64,000 nucleotides of DNA, from NCBI GenBank assembly GCA_017935365.1, contig JAGBHT010000011.1, positions 53,968 to 117,967 on the forward strand. Direction: 5' to 3'. Shown in pieces: positions 46,774 to 54,985 of the stretch. The position numbers were made by a program, and so were the translations under genes. The notes beneath the pieces were generated by a model. That model had not been told where the DNA came from. It saw only the letters and a list, made by a program, of their open reading frames with translations, and made no database searches. Source of the DNA: Ruminiclostridium sp. (GTDB lineage: Bacteria > Bacillota > Clostridia > Oscillospirales > Ruminococcaceae). How positions within the stretch are numbered: position 1 is the first letter of the stretch; each line of letters opens with the position of its first letter.

Positions 46774-47478
46774 ATGGCAGTAATTATTACAGGCGGTACG
46801 GGTGCTATCGGAAGTGCAATGGCTCGTGCCTTTGCTAAAACAAATGATGTAGCGATAATTTACAAAAGCTCCGATGAAAAAGCCCGCCGGCTTGAAAAAG
46901 AACTCGGTTGCAAGGCATACAAGGCTGACGTATCTTCCGCTCCGGAAGTTTTAACTGCCGTAGAGCAGATAGCGGCAGATTTCGGAAAAATCGAAGTGCT
47001 TATAAACAACGCAGGCATATCCCAGATAAAACTGCTAAGCGATGTCACCGAGCTTGACTGGTACAATATGGTAGACGTCCATCTTACAGGCGCATTCAAT
47101 ATGACAAAGGCGGTACTGCCTTTTATGATAAGCCGCAAGCAGGGAAGCATCATCAATATTTCATCTGTATGGGGAGTGTACGGAGCGTCATGCGAAGTGC
47201 CTTATTCGACAGTCAAGGCAGGGCTTATCGGCTTTACAAAGTCGTTGTCAAAGGAAGTCGCACCGAGCGGCATAACGGTAAACTGTATTGCACCGGGAGT
47301 GATCGACAGTCCTATGAACAATGCTCATCTGTCGCCCGATGAAATGAACGAGCTGATAGAGGAAACTCCTCTCGGAAGATTGGGAACTCCCGACGATGTA
47401 GCTTCTGCTGCAGTGTATCTTGCATCGGCAGGATTTGTCACCGGACAGGTTCTCGGCGTTGACGGCGGATTTTATTGA
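46774..47478 (+). CDS. SDR-family oxidoreductase, FabG-like
   Basis: 234 residues. NAD(P)-binding TGGTGAIGSAMA (6-17), NNAG (78-81), and catalytic Ser131, Tyr144 and Lys148 (YSTVK) are complete; the C-terminus VTGQVLGVDGGFY is that of FabG-like 3-oxoacyl-ACP reductases. It lies alone, not in a fatty-acid cluster, so the substrate may differ. GAAAGGATC precedes the ATG. Its terminator appears interrupted by a repeat element. Confidence 0.88.
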   Translation: MAVIITGGTGAIGSAMARAFAKTNDVAIIYKSSDEKARRLEKELGCKAYKADVSSAPEVLTAVEQIAADFGKIEVLINNAGISQIKLLSDVTELDWYNMVDVHLTGAFNMTKAVLPFMISRKQGSIINISSVWGVYGASCEVPYSTVKAGLIGFTKSLSKEVAPSGITVNCIAPGVIDSPMNNAHLSPDEMNELIEETPLGRLGTPDDVASAAVYLASAGFVTGQVLGVDGGFY

Positions 47479-47501
47479 TAGCTTAACTTAATACATTTGC
47501 A

Positions 47502-47524
47502 GGCTGTACCTTTTCGGTACAGCT
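47502..47524 (+). repeat. 23-bp direct repeat, left copy
   Basis: A hairpin sequence (stem GCTGTACC/GGTACAGC) identical to 47701-47723. It abuts the left end of repeat copy A. Confidence 0.85.
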
Positions 47525-47700
47525 CAGATTGTAGAAAAAGTTAGTTTTTATAAAAATAGAGCAAATTCTCAATCCCTATCCCCAAACCCCTTTCCCCCGG
47601 AAAGGGGCTATTTTGCTGGGGCTACCGCCCCTAGTCCCTGTCGGGGGCTTTGCCCCTGCGACCCCGTTTTAAAATTTCAAAGAGGTTTTTCGACAGCCCG
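47525..47700 (-). repeat. MITE-like repeat, copy A
   Basis: 176 bp in inverse orientation to copy B. Terminal inverted repeats CAGATTGTAGAAAAA (47525-47539) and TTTTTCGACAGCCCG (47686-47700) agree at 11 of 15 positions. Internally it shares with copy B the stretch around AATCCCTATCCCCAAACCCC (47571-47590) and the flanking GAGAATTT/CTCTAT block. No reading frame of useful size. It is flanked directly by two identical 23-bp repeats. Confidence 0.75.
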
Positions 47701-47729
47701 GGCTGTACCTTTTCGGTACAGCTTTTTTC
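47701..47729 (+). terminator. Terminator, right copy of the 23-bp repeat
   Basis: GCTGTACC, loop TTTTC, GGTACAGC, then six T. This copy keeps the T-run, so it was probably the original SDR terminator before insertion of copy A. Confidence 0.8.
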
Positions 47730-47823
47730 TTTTCACCGCTGACAAACTGTAATATTATGTCCCGTGTCCTCATATATTGTGTTAAAACCCGTACAAGAGG
47801 GGAAACAGCTAAAGGAGGATCAT

Positions 47824-49353
47824 ATGGACTTTTCTGTAAAGAAAGAGCCTGTATTTGTCACGGAAGTGATATATGACGGACAGGCGGAGCAGGGCGTTGA
47901 GTTTGATTACGTCCTGCCGGATTATTATCCCGATATCTTCAAGATCTTAAGATGCACATTGCGTCCAGGGATAGTATCCTACAATATTTCGGGTGATAAA
48001 CTTATTTGTGACGGCGTTATCTGCATTACGGTGCTCTATCTCAGCGAGGGCGGAGGAATGGAGTGCATCGAGCATCGTTACAGCTATTCAAAGACAGTCG
48101 ATTTGCCTAAACCCGCCGACAATGGCACGGTAACGATCGAGCCAAAGGTAGATTATGCTACCTGTCGTGCGGTTTCGGGCAGACGTATCGATGTAAGGGG
48201 AGCGGTGAGCTTCAAGATAAAGGTAAGCGCCGTAACGCCGTTTGAGATCATAACCGACATTGACGGCTGTAATATACAGACTAAAAAGAACAAGGTCTGC
48301 TGTACAAAAAAGCTGACGGCAGGAAAGCAGTTCGTTGTCCGTGAGGATATCGGAGTTTCGGGCATAGACGGCACGGTAAAGGCGGTTGTAACCTGTGACG
48401 CTACCGCAGTTGTAAACGACTGCAAGATAATAGCCGATAAGGTCGTACTGAAAGGCGAGGCAAAGCTCAAGGCGCTGTATCTTGTGCAGAACGATAACGG
48501 AATATCGCTACAGACTATGGAAGCCGAAGTTCCGCTAAGTCAGATAGTGGATATGCAGGGAGTGGACGAAAAGCACACCTGTTACGCTTTGTTCAGGGTG
48601 CTGTCGTGCTCATTGTCGGTAAAATCCGCAGATAATGATACATCGGGAGTGTTCGGCTGTGAACTGACTATCGGTTCTCAGATAACCGCAACGATTGAAG
48701 AAAACATTTATCCCGTTGCCGATATGTATTCTACCGCTTATGAAACGACCTTTACCACTGCCGCACTTAAAACCGAAGCCGACCACAGGTTCATAAGCCA
48801 GACGCTCAACATAAAACAGCTTATCCCTTGTGAAAACGGTATACCCGACAGTGTTATTGACGTAAGCTGTGACGTGTCGGATATAATCTGCCGACCCGGT
48901 GACAACGGCGAGCTTGCCATAAACGGAAAGCTTCTTTGCTTTATCTCGGCAGTAAAGGAAAACGAGCCGGTATTTTCAGAAAAGGCTATTCCGTTTGAAG
49001 CGTCCGCTTCGGTAGGCGCTGTCACTGCCGATTGCGTTATTCAGCCGGTACTCAATATCTCATCGCTGAGCTACAGCATAACCGATGACGGCATAGAACT
49101 CAGGTGTTCCGTGCTTATGCAGGGCTGTATGTATCTTTGCAATACCGAGCAGGTCATAAAGCAGGTTGAAGTAAACGAAAATGCCGAAAAACCGAAGTGC
49201 GACGACTATTCGTTAAAGCTGTACTTTGCCGATGAAAACGAGGATATCTGGAATATAGCAAAGCGCTATAACACATCTGCGGCGGCGATAGAAGCCGAGA
49301 ACGAGGTAACTGACGGCAAGGTTTCAGGCTTGCTTCTGATACCGATAGTCTGA
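47824..49353 (+). CDS. sipL: SipL-like spore protein (DUF3794 repeats plus LysM)
   Basis: 509 residues from ATG 47824, set by AAAGGAGG six bases upstream. Several DUF3794-type beta domains (the first around VEFDYVLPDYYPDIFKI, residues 28-44) are followed by a C-terminal LysM domain (about 462-505, EDIWNIAKRYNTSAAAIEAE). This is the architecture of C. difficile SipL, the partner that recruits SpoIVA to the forespore surface for coat assembly. The next gene is spoIVA itself, which supports the call. Confidence 0.87.
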   Translation: MDFSVKKEPVFVTEVIYDGQAEQGVEFDYVLPDYYPDIFKILRCTLRPGIVSYNISGDKLICDGVICITVLYLSEGGGMECIEHRYSYSKTVDLPKPADNGTVTIEPKVDYATCRAVSGRRIDVRGAVSFKIKVSAVTPFEIITDIDGCNIQTKKNKVCCTKKLTAGKQFVVREDIGVSGIDGTVKAVVTCDATAVVNDCKIIADKVVLKGEAKLKALYLVQNDNGISLQTMEAEVPLSQIVDMQGVDEKHTCYALFRVLSCSLSVKSADNDTSGVFGCELTIGSQITATIEENIYPVADMYSTAYETTFTTAALKTEADHRFISQTLNIKQLIPCENGIPDSVIDVSCDVSDIICRPGDNGELAINGKLLCFISAVKENEPVFSEKAIPFEASASVGAVTADCVIQPVLNISSLSYSITDDGIELRCSVLMQGCMYLCNTEQVIKQVEVNENAEKPKCDDYSLKLYFADENEDIWNIAKRYNTSAAAIEAENEVTDGKVSGLLLIPIV

Positions 49354-49418
49354 AAAAAGTATATCAACTTGTTTCCCGCACGGAGATAAGACAGTATGTG
49401 AGCAGATAAGGAGAAATT

Positions 49419-50894
49419 ATGCCAAAATCAATTTATAAGGACATTTCCGAGCGAACAGGCGGAAATATCTATATAGGAGTAGTCGGTCCCGTGCGCACGG
49501 GAAAATCAACCTTTATTAGCAGGTTTATGAATGCGATAGTCGTACCGTCAATTGAAGATGAGTTCCGCAGAGAAAGAGCGGTTGACGAACTTCCGCAGTC
49601 GGCGGCAGGCAAGACGATAATGACCACCGAGCCTAAGTTCGTGCCTGAGGAGGCGGTAAGCATAACAGTTGACGAGAGCGTCAATCTCAATGTGCGGCTG
49701 ATCGATTGCGTCGGCTACATAGTTCCGGGTGCAAAGGGCTATATCGAAAACGAAGCGCCACGTATGGTGAAAACACCGTGGTTTGATGAAGAGGTACCGT
49801 TCAATATGGCGGCTGAGGTGGGAACGCACAAGGTAATCACCGAGCACAGCACAATAGGTCTTGTGGTAACAACGGACGGAAGTATCACCGACATTCCGAG
49901 GGAAGAATACGAGGCGGCGGAAGAACGTGTTATAAACGAGCTTAAAAGCATAAAAAAGCCGTTTACCGTTGTGCTTAATTGCAGTGACCCGAAATCAGCC
50001 GAGGCAAAGGAGCTTGCCGAAAGGCTTTCCGAAAAATACGGCTGTGCGGTGACGCCGCTTAACTGCCTTGATATTACGGAAGAAAATATAAAGTCGCTTC
50101 TGTCAGATGTGCTTATGGGCTTTCCTGTACGGGAGATCGGTATAAAACTTCCTAAGTGGCTGGCGTCGCTCGACAACGACCACTATCTCAAAAAGCAGGT
50201 GTTCGGTTCTGTTCGTGAGGCGGCTGAAAACATAGACTGTATGGGCGATATCGACAGCTTTATCGACAGAATAGGGCAGTGCGAGAGCATTAGCTGTTGC
50301 AATAAGGATAAAACCGAACTCGGCTCGGGAACGGCTTATATTACCGTAAATCTCGGTCAGAATTTATTCTATCAGGTACTGGGCGAAACCACCGGCATAG
50401 AACTTGCCGATGAGGGCGACCTCATGCCGTGTATGATCGAGCTTGCAAAGATAAAGAAAGAATACGAAAAGGTGCGAACTGCACTTGAAGAAGTAAGAGC
50501 AACGGGCTATGGCATTGTAATGCCGGGAGCTGAGGAACTGACCCTTGAAGAGCCGGAAATCGTAAAGCAGGGCGGTAAGTTCGGTGTACGCCTTAAGGCG
50601 TCGGCGCCGTCTATCCATATGACGCTTGCAAATATAAACACCGAGGTAAACCCTATCGTCGGCAGTGAAAAGCAGTCGGAGGAACTGGTAAAATATCTTC
50701 TCAGGGAATTTGAAGAAAACCCGACAAAGATCTGGGAGAGCAATATTTTCGGAAAGTCGCTCCACGAGCTTGTTAACGAGGGACTTCACAATAAACTCAG
50801 CCGTATGCCGGCAGACGCAAGAGCCAAACTTCAGGAGGCTATACAGAGAATTATCAATGACGGCTGTAACGGACTTATATGTCTGATTTTATAA
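49419..50894 (+). CDS. spoIVA: Stage IV sporulation protein A (coat ATPase)
   Basis: 491 residues, full length. Walker A GPVRTGKST (23-31), the family N-terminus IYKDISERTGGNIYIGVVG and the conserved C-terminal end INDGCNGLICLIL, which anchors to SpoVM or the membrane, are present. SpoIVA hydrolyses ATP to polymerise as the base layer of the spore coat. AAGGAG precedes ATG 49419. Adjacency to the sipL-like gene groups the two known interaction partners. Its presence implies at least ancestral endospore formation. Confidence 0.96.
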   Translation: MPKSIYKDISERTGGNIYIGVVGPVRTGKSTFISRFMNAIVVPSIEDEFRRERAVDELPQSAAGKTIMTTEPKFVPEEAVSITVDESVNLNVRLIDCVGYIVPGAKGYIENEAPRMVKTPWFDEEVPFNMAAEVGTHKVITEHSTIGLVVTTDGSITDIPREEYEAAEERVINELKSIKKPFTVVLNCSDPKSAEAKELAERLSEKYGCAVTPLNCLDITEENIKSLLSDVLMGFPVREIGIKLPKWLASLDNDHYLKKQVFGSVREAAENIDCMGDIDSFIDRIGQCESISCCNKDKTELGSGTAYITVNLGQNLFYQVLGETTGIELADEGDLMPCMIELAKIKKEYEKVRTALEEVRATGYGIVMPGAEELTLEEPEIVKQGGKFGVRLKASAPSIHMTLANINTEVNPIVGSEKQSEELVKYLLREFEENPTKIWESNIFGKSLHELVNEGLHNKLSRMPADARAKLQEAIQRIINDGCNGLICLIL

Positions 50895-50907
50895 GCGATA
50901 AATACAA

Positions 50908-50940
50908 AAAGACCGCACCATTGCAACGGGTGCGGTCTTT
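50908..50940. terminator. Bidirectional terminator after spoIVA
   Basis: AAAGACCGCACC (50908-50919) pairs with GGTGCGGTCTTT (50929-50940). Confidence 0.92.
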
Positions 50941-50952
50941 GCGTTATTTACT

Positions 50953-51228
50953 TTATTGCATAGCGGGATTTCCGCCCAACAGACTGAATACATCGATCCC
51001 CGCAAGGCTCAGAAGGAAACTGATCGCAAGGAAAATTACAACTGCAACGACAGCCGCGATCCATACAGCCCTTTTCTGCTTTTTTGTCCAGGTGTGCTGA
51101 GGACGAGCTTCTTCGCTCGGCTTGAATGATAGTGTTTCATCGCCTTTTACCGCATTCTGTGTGATCATGTCGTCATTTTCGTGACTTTCGTTTTCTTCGG
51201 TGATTATCGGTTCTTTTTCGTCGTTCAT
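50953..51228 (-). CDS. Small single-span membrane protein
   Basis: 91 residues. An acidic N-terminal half (Glu/Asp-rich, residues 1-45), a basic stop (TKKQKRA) and one membrane helix at about 54-76 (AVWIAAVVAVVIFLAISFLL), with a short outward tail. No family recognised. It lies 8 bp after the Nudix gene on the minus strand, so the two are co-transcribed. Confidence 0.7.
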   Translation of the reverse strand: MNDEKEPIITEENESHENDDMITQNAVKGDETLSFKPSEEARPQHTWTKKQKRAVWIAAVVAVVIFLAISFLLSLAGIDVFSLLGGNPAMQ

Positions 51229-51236
51229 ATCTGCCC

Positions 51237-51755
51237 TTACTTAATAATTAAATCCTTTGCCTTTTCGAGTATAAGCTGTTCTCTTTTAAGAACAAAGCTC
51301 ATCTGATATTCCTTGCACTGCTGCGAAAGTGCTTTGAGCTTGCTTACAGCCTCATCATACGGGATCCATTCTATTTTATATCCGAGACGTTCCTGTGAGC
51401 GGGCAAGTGCCGCTGTGTCGCATTTGTCGGAGGCTTTCTTTGCCACATAGCAATGAGATACCATACAGAATTTTCTTTTGAACTTGTGTTCTTCTATCCA
51501 GCCCAGATATCCGATAAGCTCGGCAGGGTAGCCGGTTTCTTCCGATACTTCTCTTAAAAACGCCTTGTCGGGAGTTTCGGTTATCTCTATACTTCCGCCC
51601 GGCAGTTTATAATAGTCGGAGTTTTCTATCTTCATCATGGCGATATTTCCCTCGCCGTCTGTCATAACACCTCTTGTGTTATAACGTGCATCGTCTTCGA
51701 TATACTGAGGCTCACCACCAAAGAAATCGCTGTCGGTTATCTTTGCAATAAGCAT
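51237..51755 (-). CDS. Nudix hydrolase
   Basis: 172 residues. The Nudix box matches GX5EX7REUXEEXGU exactly at residues 54-76 (Gly54, Glu60, REVSEETGY 68-76). Members hydrolyse nucleoside diphosphates linked to another moiety; the substrate cannot be inferred. It is the first gene of a two-gene minus-strand unit with its own promoter. Confidence 0.92.
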   Translation of the reverse strand: MLIAKITDSDFFGGEPQYIEDDARYNTRGVMTDGEGNIAMMKIENSDYYKLPGGSIEITETPDKAFLREVSEETGYPAELIGYLGWIEEHKFKRKFCMVSHCYVAKKASDKCDTAALARSQERLGYKIEWIPYDEAVSKLKALSQQCKEYQMSFVLKREQLILEKAKDLIIK

Positions 51756-51808
51756 TAATTAGTCGTCCCTTTCGTAATGCGGTCGATACCGCTGTTTTTT
51801 TCATACAT

Positions 51809-51837
51809 ATAATATCACAAACGGCAGTCCATTGCAA
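51809..51837 (-). promoter_or_regulatory. Nudix operon promoter
   Basis: Minus strand: TTGCAA (51837-51832), 17-bp spacer, TATTAT (51814-51809). Confidence 0.65.
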
Positions 51838-51927
51838 TATGAAAATGTAGTTCGTTTTTGTAGAAATCACCTATATATATACCGCGATTATTGTTAGAAA
51901 TGCACAGTGGAACTTATGCTGATATAG

Positions 51928-51936
51928 TGATATAAT
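51928..51936 (+). promoter_or_regulatory. Extended -10 promoter of the acyltransferase-like gene
   Basis: TGATATAAT (51928-51936) is an extended -10; the -35 (TGGAAC, 51908-51913) is poor. Confidence 0.55.
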
Positions 51937-51980
51937 AATTCTGTCCAACTAAAACCGAGAAAAGAAAAAGAGAGAACTAA

Positions 51981-52760
51981 ATGGAAAATACAGTAACAAG
52001 TACAGGTACAGAAGTAAAAAAATACAGACGGGCAGGCTTTATGGACGAGGTAAGAGGCTTCTGCATACTCTGTATGGTAGTGTACCACGTCTGCTTTGAT
52101 CTTAATTATACCTATAATATACACATACCGATAATGTTCGACGGCTGGTTTGACATTATCCGCGACATCTTCGCAGGAGCTTTCATGTTCATATCCGGTA
52201 TGAGCAGTCGCTATTCGCGCAATAACGCAAAGCGCGGTATACAGTGCTTCTTCATAGGTATGATAATCACTTTTATATTTGCGTTCTTCGCTCCGAATGC
52301 ACCGATCCTGTTCGGAATACTGCACTTCATGGGCGTATCTATGATGATATATGCGATAGGGGACAAGTACTTTCTTAAAATTCCCGCTCCAGTGGGAATT
52401 GCGATATGCGCAGTGCTTTTTGTGCTGACAAGAGGAATTATGTACGGATATTTCGGTCCTGCCTACGGCGTCGGAATAAAGCTCCCCGAATTTATCTATG
52501 ATGCAGGACTTCTTTTCCCGCTCGGATTCAGATCGCCGAGCTTTCAGTCAATGGATTATTTTCCGCTTCTGCCGTGGTTCTTCGTGTTCCTCGCAGGTGC
52601 ATATACGGGTAAGTATGCGATCGAAGACAAGATGCCGGCATTCTTCTATAAAACGCACTGCAACCCGCTTGCTCTTGCAGGAAGATATACATTATGGATC
52701 TATGTACTGCATCAGCCGATAGCAATGGGAATATTCCTGCTGATATTCGGAAGAGTATAA
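51981..52760 (+). CDS. DUF1624/HGSNAT-like membrane acyltransferase
   Basis: 259 residues, about seven membrane helices. The N-terminal GFMDEVRGFCILCMVVYHVC resembles the family pattern in which an Arg-Gly and a His in the first helix are conserved; a FISGMSSRYS loop follows. The family (heparan-alpha-glucosaminide N-acetyltransferase-like) moves acetyl groups across the membrane to sugars. Bacterial substrates are mostly unknown, perhaps surface glycans. The C-terminus (LWIYVLHQPIAMGIFLLIF) also fits. Confidence 0.82.
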   Translation: MENTVTSTGTEVKKYRRAGFMDEVRGFCILCMVVYHVCFDLNYTYNIHIPIMFDGWFDIIRDIFAGAFMFISGMSSRYSRNNAKRGIQCFFIGMIITFIFAFFAPNAPILFGILHFMGVSMMIYAIGDKYFLKIPAPVGIAICAVLFVLTRGIMYGYFGPAYGVGIKLPEFIYDAGLLFPLGFRSPSFQSMDYFPLLPWFFVFLAGAYTGKYAIEDKMPAFFYKTHCNPLALAGRYTLWIYVLHQPIAMGIFLLIFGRV

Positions 52761-52777
52761 GAAAATCAAAAAAACTC

Positions 52778-52806
52778 TTGACAAACCCTGAATCGTTTGA
52801 TATAAT
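52778..52806 (+). promoter_or_regulatory. Consensus promoter of rpsF-ssb-rpsR
   Basis: TTGACA (52778-52783), 17-bp spacer and TATAAT (52801-52806), a perfect match. Confidence 0.9.
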
Positions 52807-52811
52807 AATAA

Positions 52812-52871
52812 AGCTTGACAAGTATACAACTTTGTCAACATCCCTTGCTCGTACAAGAGTACGGGCTTAAA
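52812..52871 (+). promoter_or_regulatory. Structured rpsF leader
   Basis: Two hairpins precede rpsF: TTGACAAG with CTTTGTCAA (about 52816-52840), and GCTCGTAC/GTACGGGC (about 52847-52866, one G-U pair). Leaders of rpsF operons often carry an autoregulatory site for the S6:S18 pair. Whether this is that motif is not shown; the conserved loop bases were not verified. Confidence 0.4.
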
Positions 52872-52892
52872 ATCCACAAGGAGGTGCTTATA

Positions 52893-53186
52893 ATGGCAAA
52901 GCTCAGCGAAAAGTATGAGGCTGTTGTTGTATTTTCACTCAAGAACGGTGAGGATGCAGTAAAAGCTCTCGTTGCTAAGTTCTCTGATCTGATCAAGGAA
53001 CACGGCACATTAGTTGACGTTGATGAATGGGGCGCTCGTAAGCTCGCTTACGAGATAAACTACGAGACCGACGGTTATTATGTAGTTTACAGCTTCGACT
53101 GCAAGCCTGATTTCCCTATGGAATTCGAGCGTATCATCAATATCACTGACGGCGTTCTCCGTTCGCTCGTAACGGTACGCAAGTAA
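52893..53186 (+). CDS. rpsF: 30S ribosomal protein S6
   Basis: 97 residues from ATG 52893 after AAGGAGGTG; an upstream in-frame start at 52815 lies in the leader hairpins and is rejected. The family strand EKYEAVVVFSLKNG and the RKLAYEINYETDGYYVVYSF core are present. S6 binds S18 in the 30S platform. Order rpsF-ssb-rpsR is standard. Confidence 0.96.
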   Translation: MAKLSEKYEAVVVFSLKNGEDAVKALVAKFSDLIKEHGTLVDVDEWGARKLAYEINYETDGYYVVYSFDCKPDFPMEFERIINITDGVLRSLVTVRK

Positions 53187-53221
53187 TTTGTCTGCAGAGT
53201 ATACAGGAGGAGCGGTAACAT

Positions 53222-53707
53222 ATGTATAACAAGGTAATTATGATGGGTCGTATAGTCAACGACCTCGAACTGAAATCCACTACTTCGGGCGCGTCTGTGC
53301 TTTCTTTCAGAATAGCAGTAGACCGCAGATTCCAGACAAAGGGCGAAGAGAGAAAGTCGGATTTCTTCAATGTAGTTGCTTGGCGTAACGAGGCAGAATT
53401 TATTTCAAGATATTTCGCCAAGGGCCGTATGATACTTATTGAAGGCGAACTTCAGAACAGATCATATACCGACAAGAACGGAAATCCCGCATACATTACC
53501 GAGATCATAGTTGACCGTTCAACGTTCACGGGTGAAAAGGCAAACGGCGGACAGGCTTCATCGCCTTACCAGAGTTATCCCGGAAACGCACAGGCTGCTC
53601 CCGCACCTGCACATCCTGCACAGACAACAAACTCGGCGCCCACAGTGTCGCAGGGTAACAATGCAGATTTCACAGAATCTGCCGATGATGACGATTACCC
53701 GTTCTGA
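53222..53707 (+). CDS. ssb: Single-stranded DNA-binding protein
   Basis: 161 residues. OB-fold about 1-105 ([33 protein letters not shown]), a Gln/Ala/Pro-rich linker and the acidic tip DDDDYPF that recruits repair and replication enzymes. AGGAGG precedes the ATG at 53222. It lies between rpsF and rpsR as usual. Confidence 0.96.
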   Translation: MYNKVIMMGRIVNDLELKSTTSGASVLSFRIAVDRRFQTKGEERKSDFFNVVAWRNEAEFISRYFAKGRMILIEGELQNRSYTDKNGNPAYITEIIVDRSTFTGEKANGGQASSPYQSYPGNAQAAPAPAHPAQTTNSAPTVSQGNNADFTESADDDDYPF

Positions 53708-53729
53708 TCAAAATAAGGAGGATAATACA

Positions 53730-53987
53730 ATGGCTGAAAGAGAAAAGAATGAAAAGTCAACAGTTCGTCCTATGAAGCGTACAAGAAAAAAAGTTTGCGC
53801 TTTCTGTGCTGACAGAGCTGAATTCATTGATTATAAGGATGTAGCTAAGCTCAAGAAGTGTATGACAGAGCGTTACAAAATTCTGCCCCGCAGAGTAACA
53901 GGCTGCTGCGCATACCACCAGAGAGAGCTTACAACAGCTATCAAGAAGGCTAGACAGGTAGCTCTTATTCCTTATGTTTCTGACTAA
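53730..53987 (+). CDS. rpsR: 30S ribosomal protein S18
   Basis: 85 residues from ATG 53730 (AAGGAGG upstream). It has the core [20 protein letters not shown] and [20 protein letters not shown]. The cysteines CAFC at residues 24-27 and those of GCC/CAY suggest the zinc-binding (C+) form of S18. A terminator follows directly. Confidence 0.96.
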   Translation: MAEREKNEKSTVRPMKRTRKKVCAFCADRAEFIDYKDVAKLKKCMTERYKILPRRVTGCCAYHQRELTTAIKKARQVALIPYVSD

Positions 53988-54004
53988 GTTATAAACAGCT
54001 TAAC

Positions 54005-54037
54005 AAAAATCGGTGCTTTATCGGCACCGATTTTTTT
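54005..54037 (+). terminator. rpsR terminator
   Basis: ATCGGTGC (54009-54016) with GCACCGAT (54024-54031), then a run of T. Confidence 0.92.
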
Positions 54038-54048
54038 GTTTTTATCTA

Positions 54049-54077
54049 TTGATTATTTCCTTAAAATGCTGTATAAT
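54049..54077 (+). promoter_or_regulatory. Promoter of the first SGNH gene
   Basis: TTGATT (54049-54054), 17-bp spacer, TATAAT (54072-54077). Confidence 0.7.
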
Positions 54078-54105
54078 AATACAGTATGATTGCGAGGTGT
54101 GTGTT

Positions 54106-54963
54106 TTGGCACAGAAGAAAAAAGGGAAAAATAAATTCGGAATAACACCGTCTATGATATTCTTGAACCTTTTATTGGTTCTCATCATATGTACAGTGTG
54201 TTTCTTTACCTATAATATAATAAACGGAGATGACGGCACATCGTCCGAGCCGCCGTTCACCGCAGTGACATCGGAGCCGCCCGAAACAGAAGCTCCCACT
54301 ACGGAATCGGGCGCAAGCTCAGCTCCGGAGAGCACAGCATCGGCAGGCGAATCATCTGACAATTCTTCGGATACTTCAACCGATAATCAGCCGACAATAG
54401 ACTTTGACAAGGAATACTTCTCGTCATCGCTGTTTATAGGCGACAGCATCTCAACAGGTCTTAGCCTGTACGGCTTCCTTGATAAGGATAACGTGTTCGC
54501 ACAGCAGGGTCTTGCGCCTTCTACTGCGCTTGACGCCGAGATAGACGGAGTTACACTTTCAGATAAGATAGCTTCATTCAAGCCTAAGAAGGTATTTATA
54601 ATGCTTGGCACAAACAGCGTCGGATATGCGGACAACGAAACTCTTGCGGCAAGTATGAAAGAGCTTGTTGACAAGATAGCAGGACTGACAAAGGCAAAGA
54701 TATATGTAATATCTATTCCGCCTGTAACTGCCGAAGCAGAAGCGTCTGACGAGAATGCTCTTACACTTAAGGATATTACCGATTATAACGCTAAGCTGAA
54801 AACGGCAATTGCCGACAGCTCGGCAACATTCATCGACCTTAACAGCGTACTTTCAGGCTCCGACGGATATTTCGACGCGGACTATGCCGAGATGGACGGT
54901 ATCCACTTCATGGGCACTACTTATGAAGTTATGCTCAGCTACTTACAGAAGCACTCATCATAA
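54106..54963 (+). CDS. Membrane-anchored SGNH/GDSL hydrolase (copy 1)
   Basis: 285 residues from TTG 54106, set by GAGGTG (54094-54099); longer frames start inside the promoter and are rejected. Lys-rich N-terminus, one membrane helix (about 16-40), a Ser/Thr/Glu-rich stalk (about 45-105), then the hydrolase domain with FIGDSISTG (catalytic Ser), the oxyanion GTNSVG and DGIHF (Asp-His). SGNH enzymes here would deacetylate or deacylate surface glycans or wall polymers. A close paralogue follows. Confidence 0.85.
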   Translation: MAQKKKGKNKFGITPSMIFLNLLLVLIICTVCFFTYNIINGDDGTSSEPPFTAVTSEPPETEAPTTESGASSAPESTASAGESSDNSSDTSTDNQPTIDFDKEYFSSSLFIGDSISTGLSLYGFLDKDNVFAQQGLAPSTALDAEIDGVTLSDKIASFKPKKVFIMLGTNSVGYADNETLAASMKELVDKIAGLTKAKIYVISIPPVTAEAEASDENALTLKDITDYNAKLKTAIADSSATFIDLNSVLSGSDGYFDADYAEMDGIHFMGTTYEVMLSYLQKHSS

Positions 54964-54985
54964 ATAGTGAGGGTGATATTTTGAT

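Larger units (their letters stand above)
47479..47823. other. Gene-free stretch holding repeat copy A
   Basis: 345 bp between the SDR gene and the sipL-like gene. It contains a 23-bp hairpin repeat (47502-47524), repeat copy A (47525-47700), the second 23-bp repeat with T-run (47701-47729) and the leader of the sipL-like gene. Near 47775-47800 ATATATT and CGTACAAG faintly resemble a sigma-E promoter, but the spacing is short. Confidence 0.7.
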
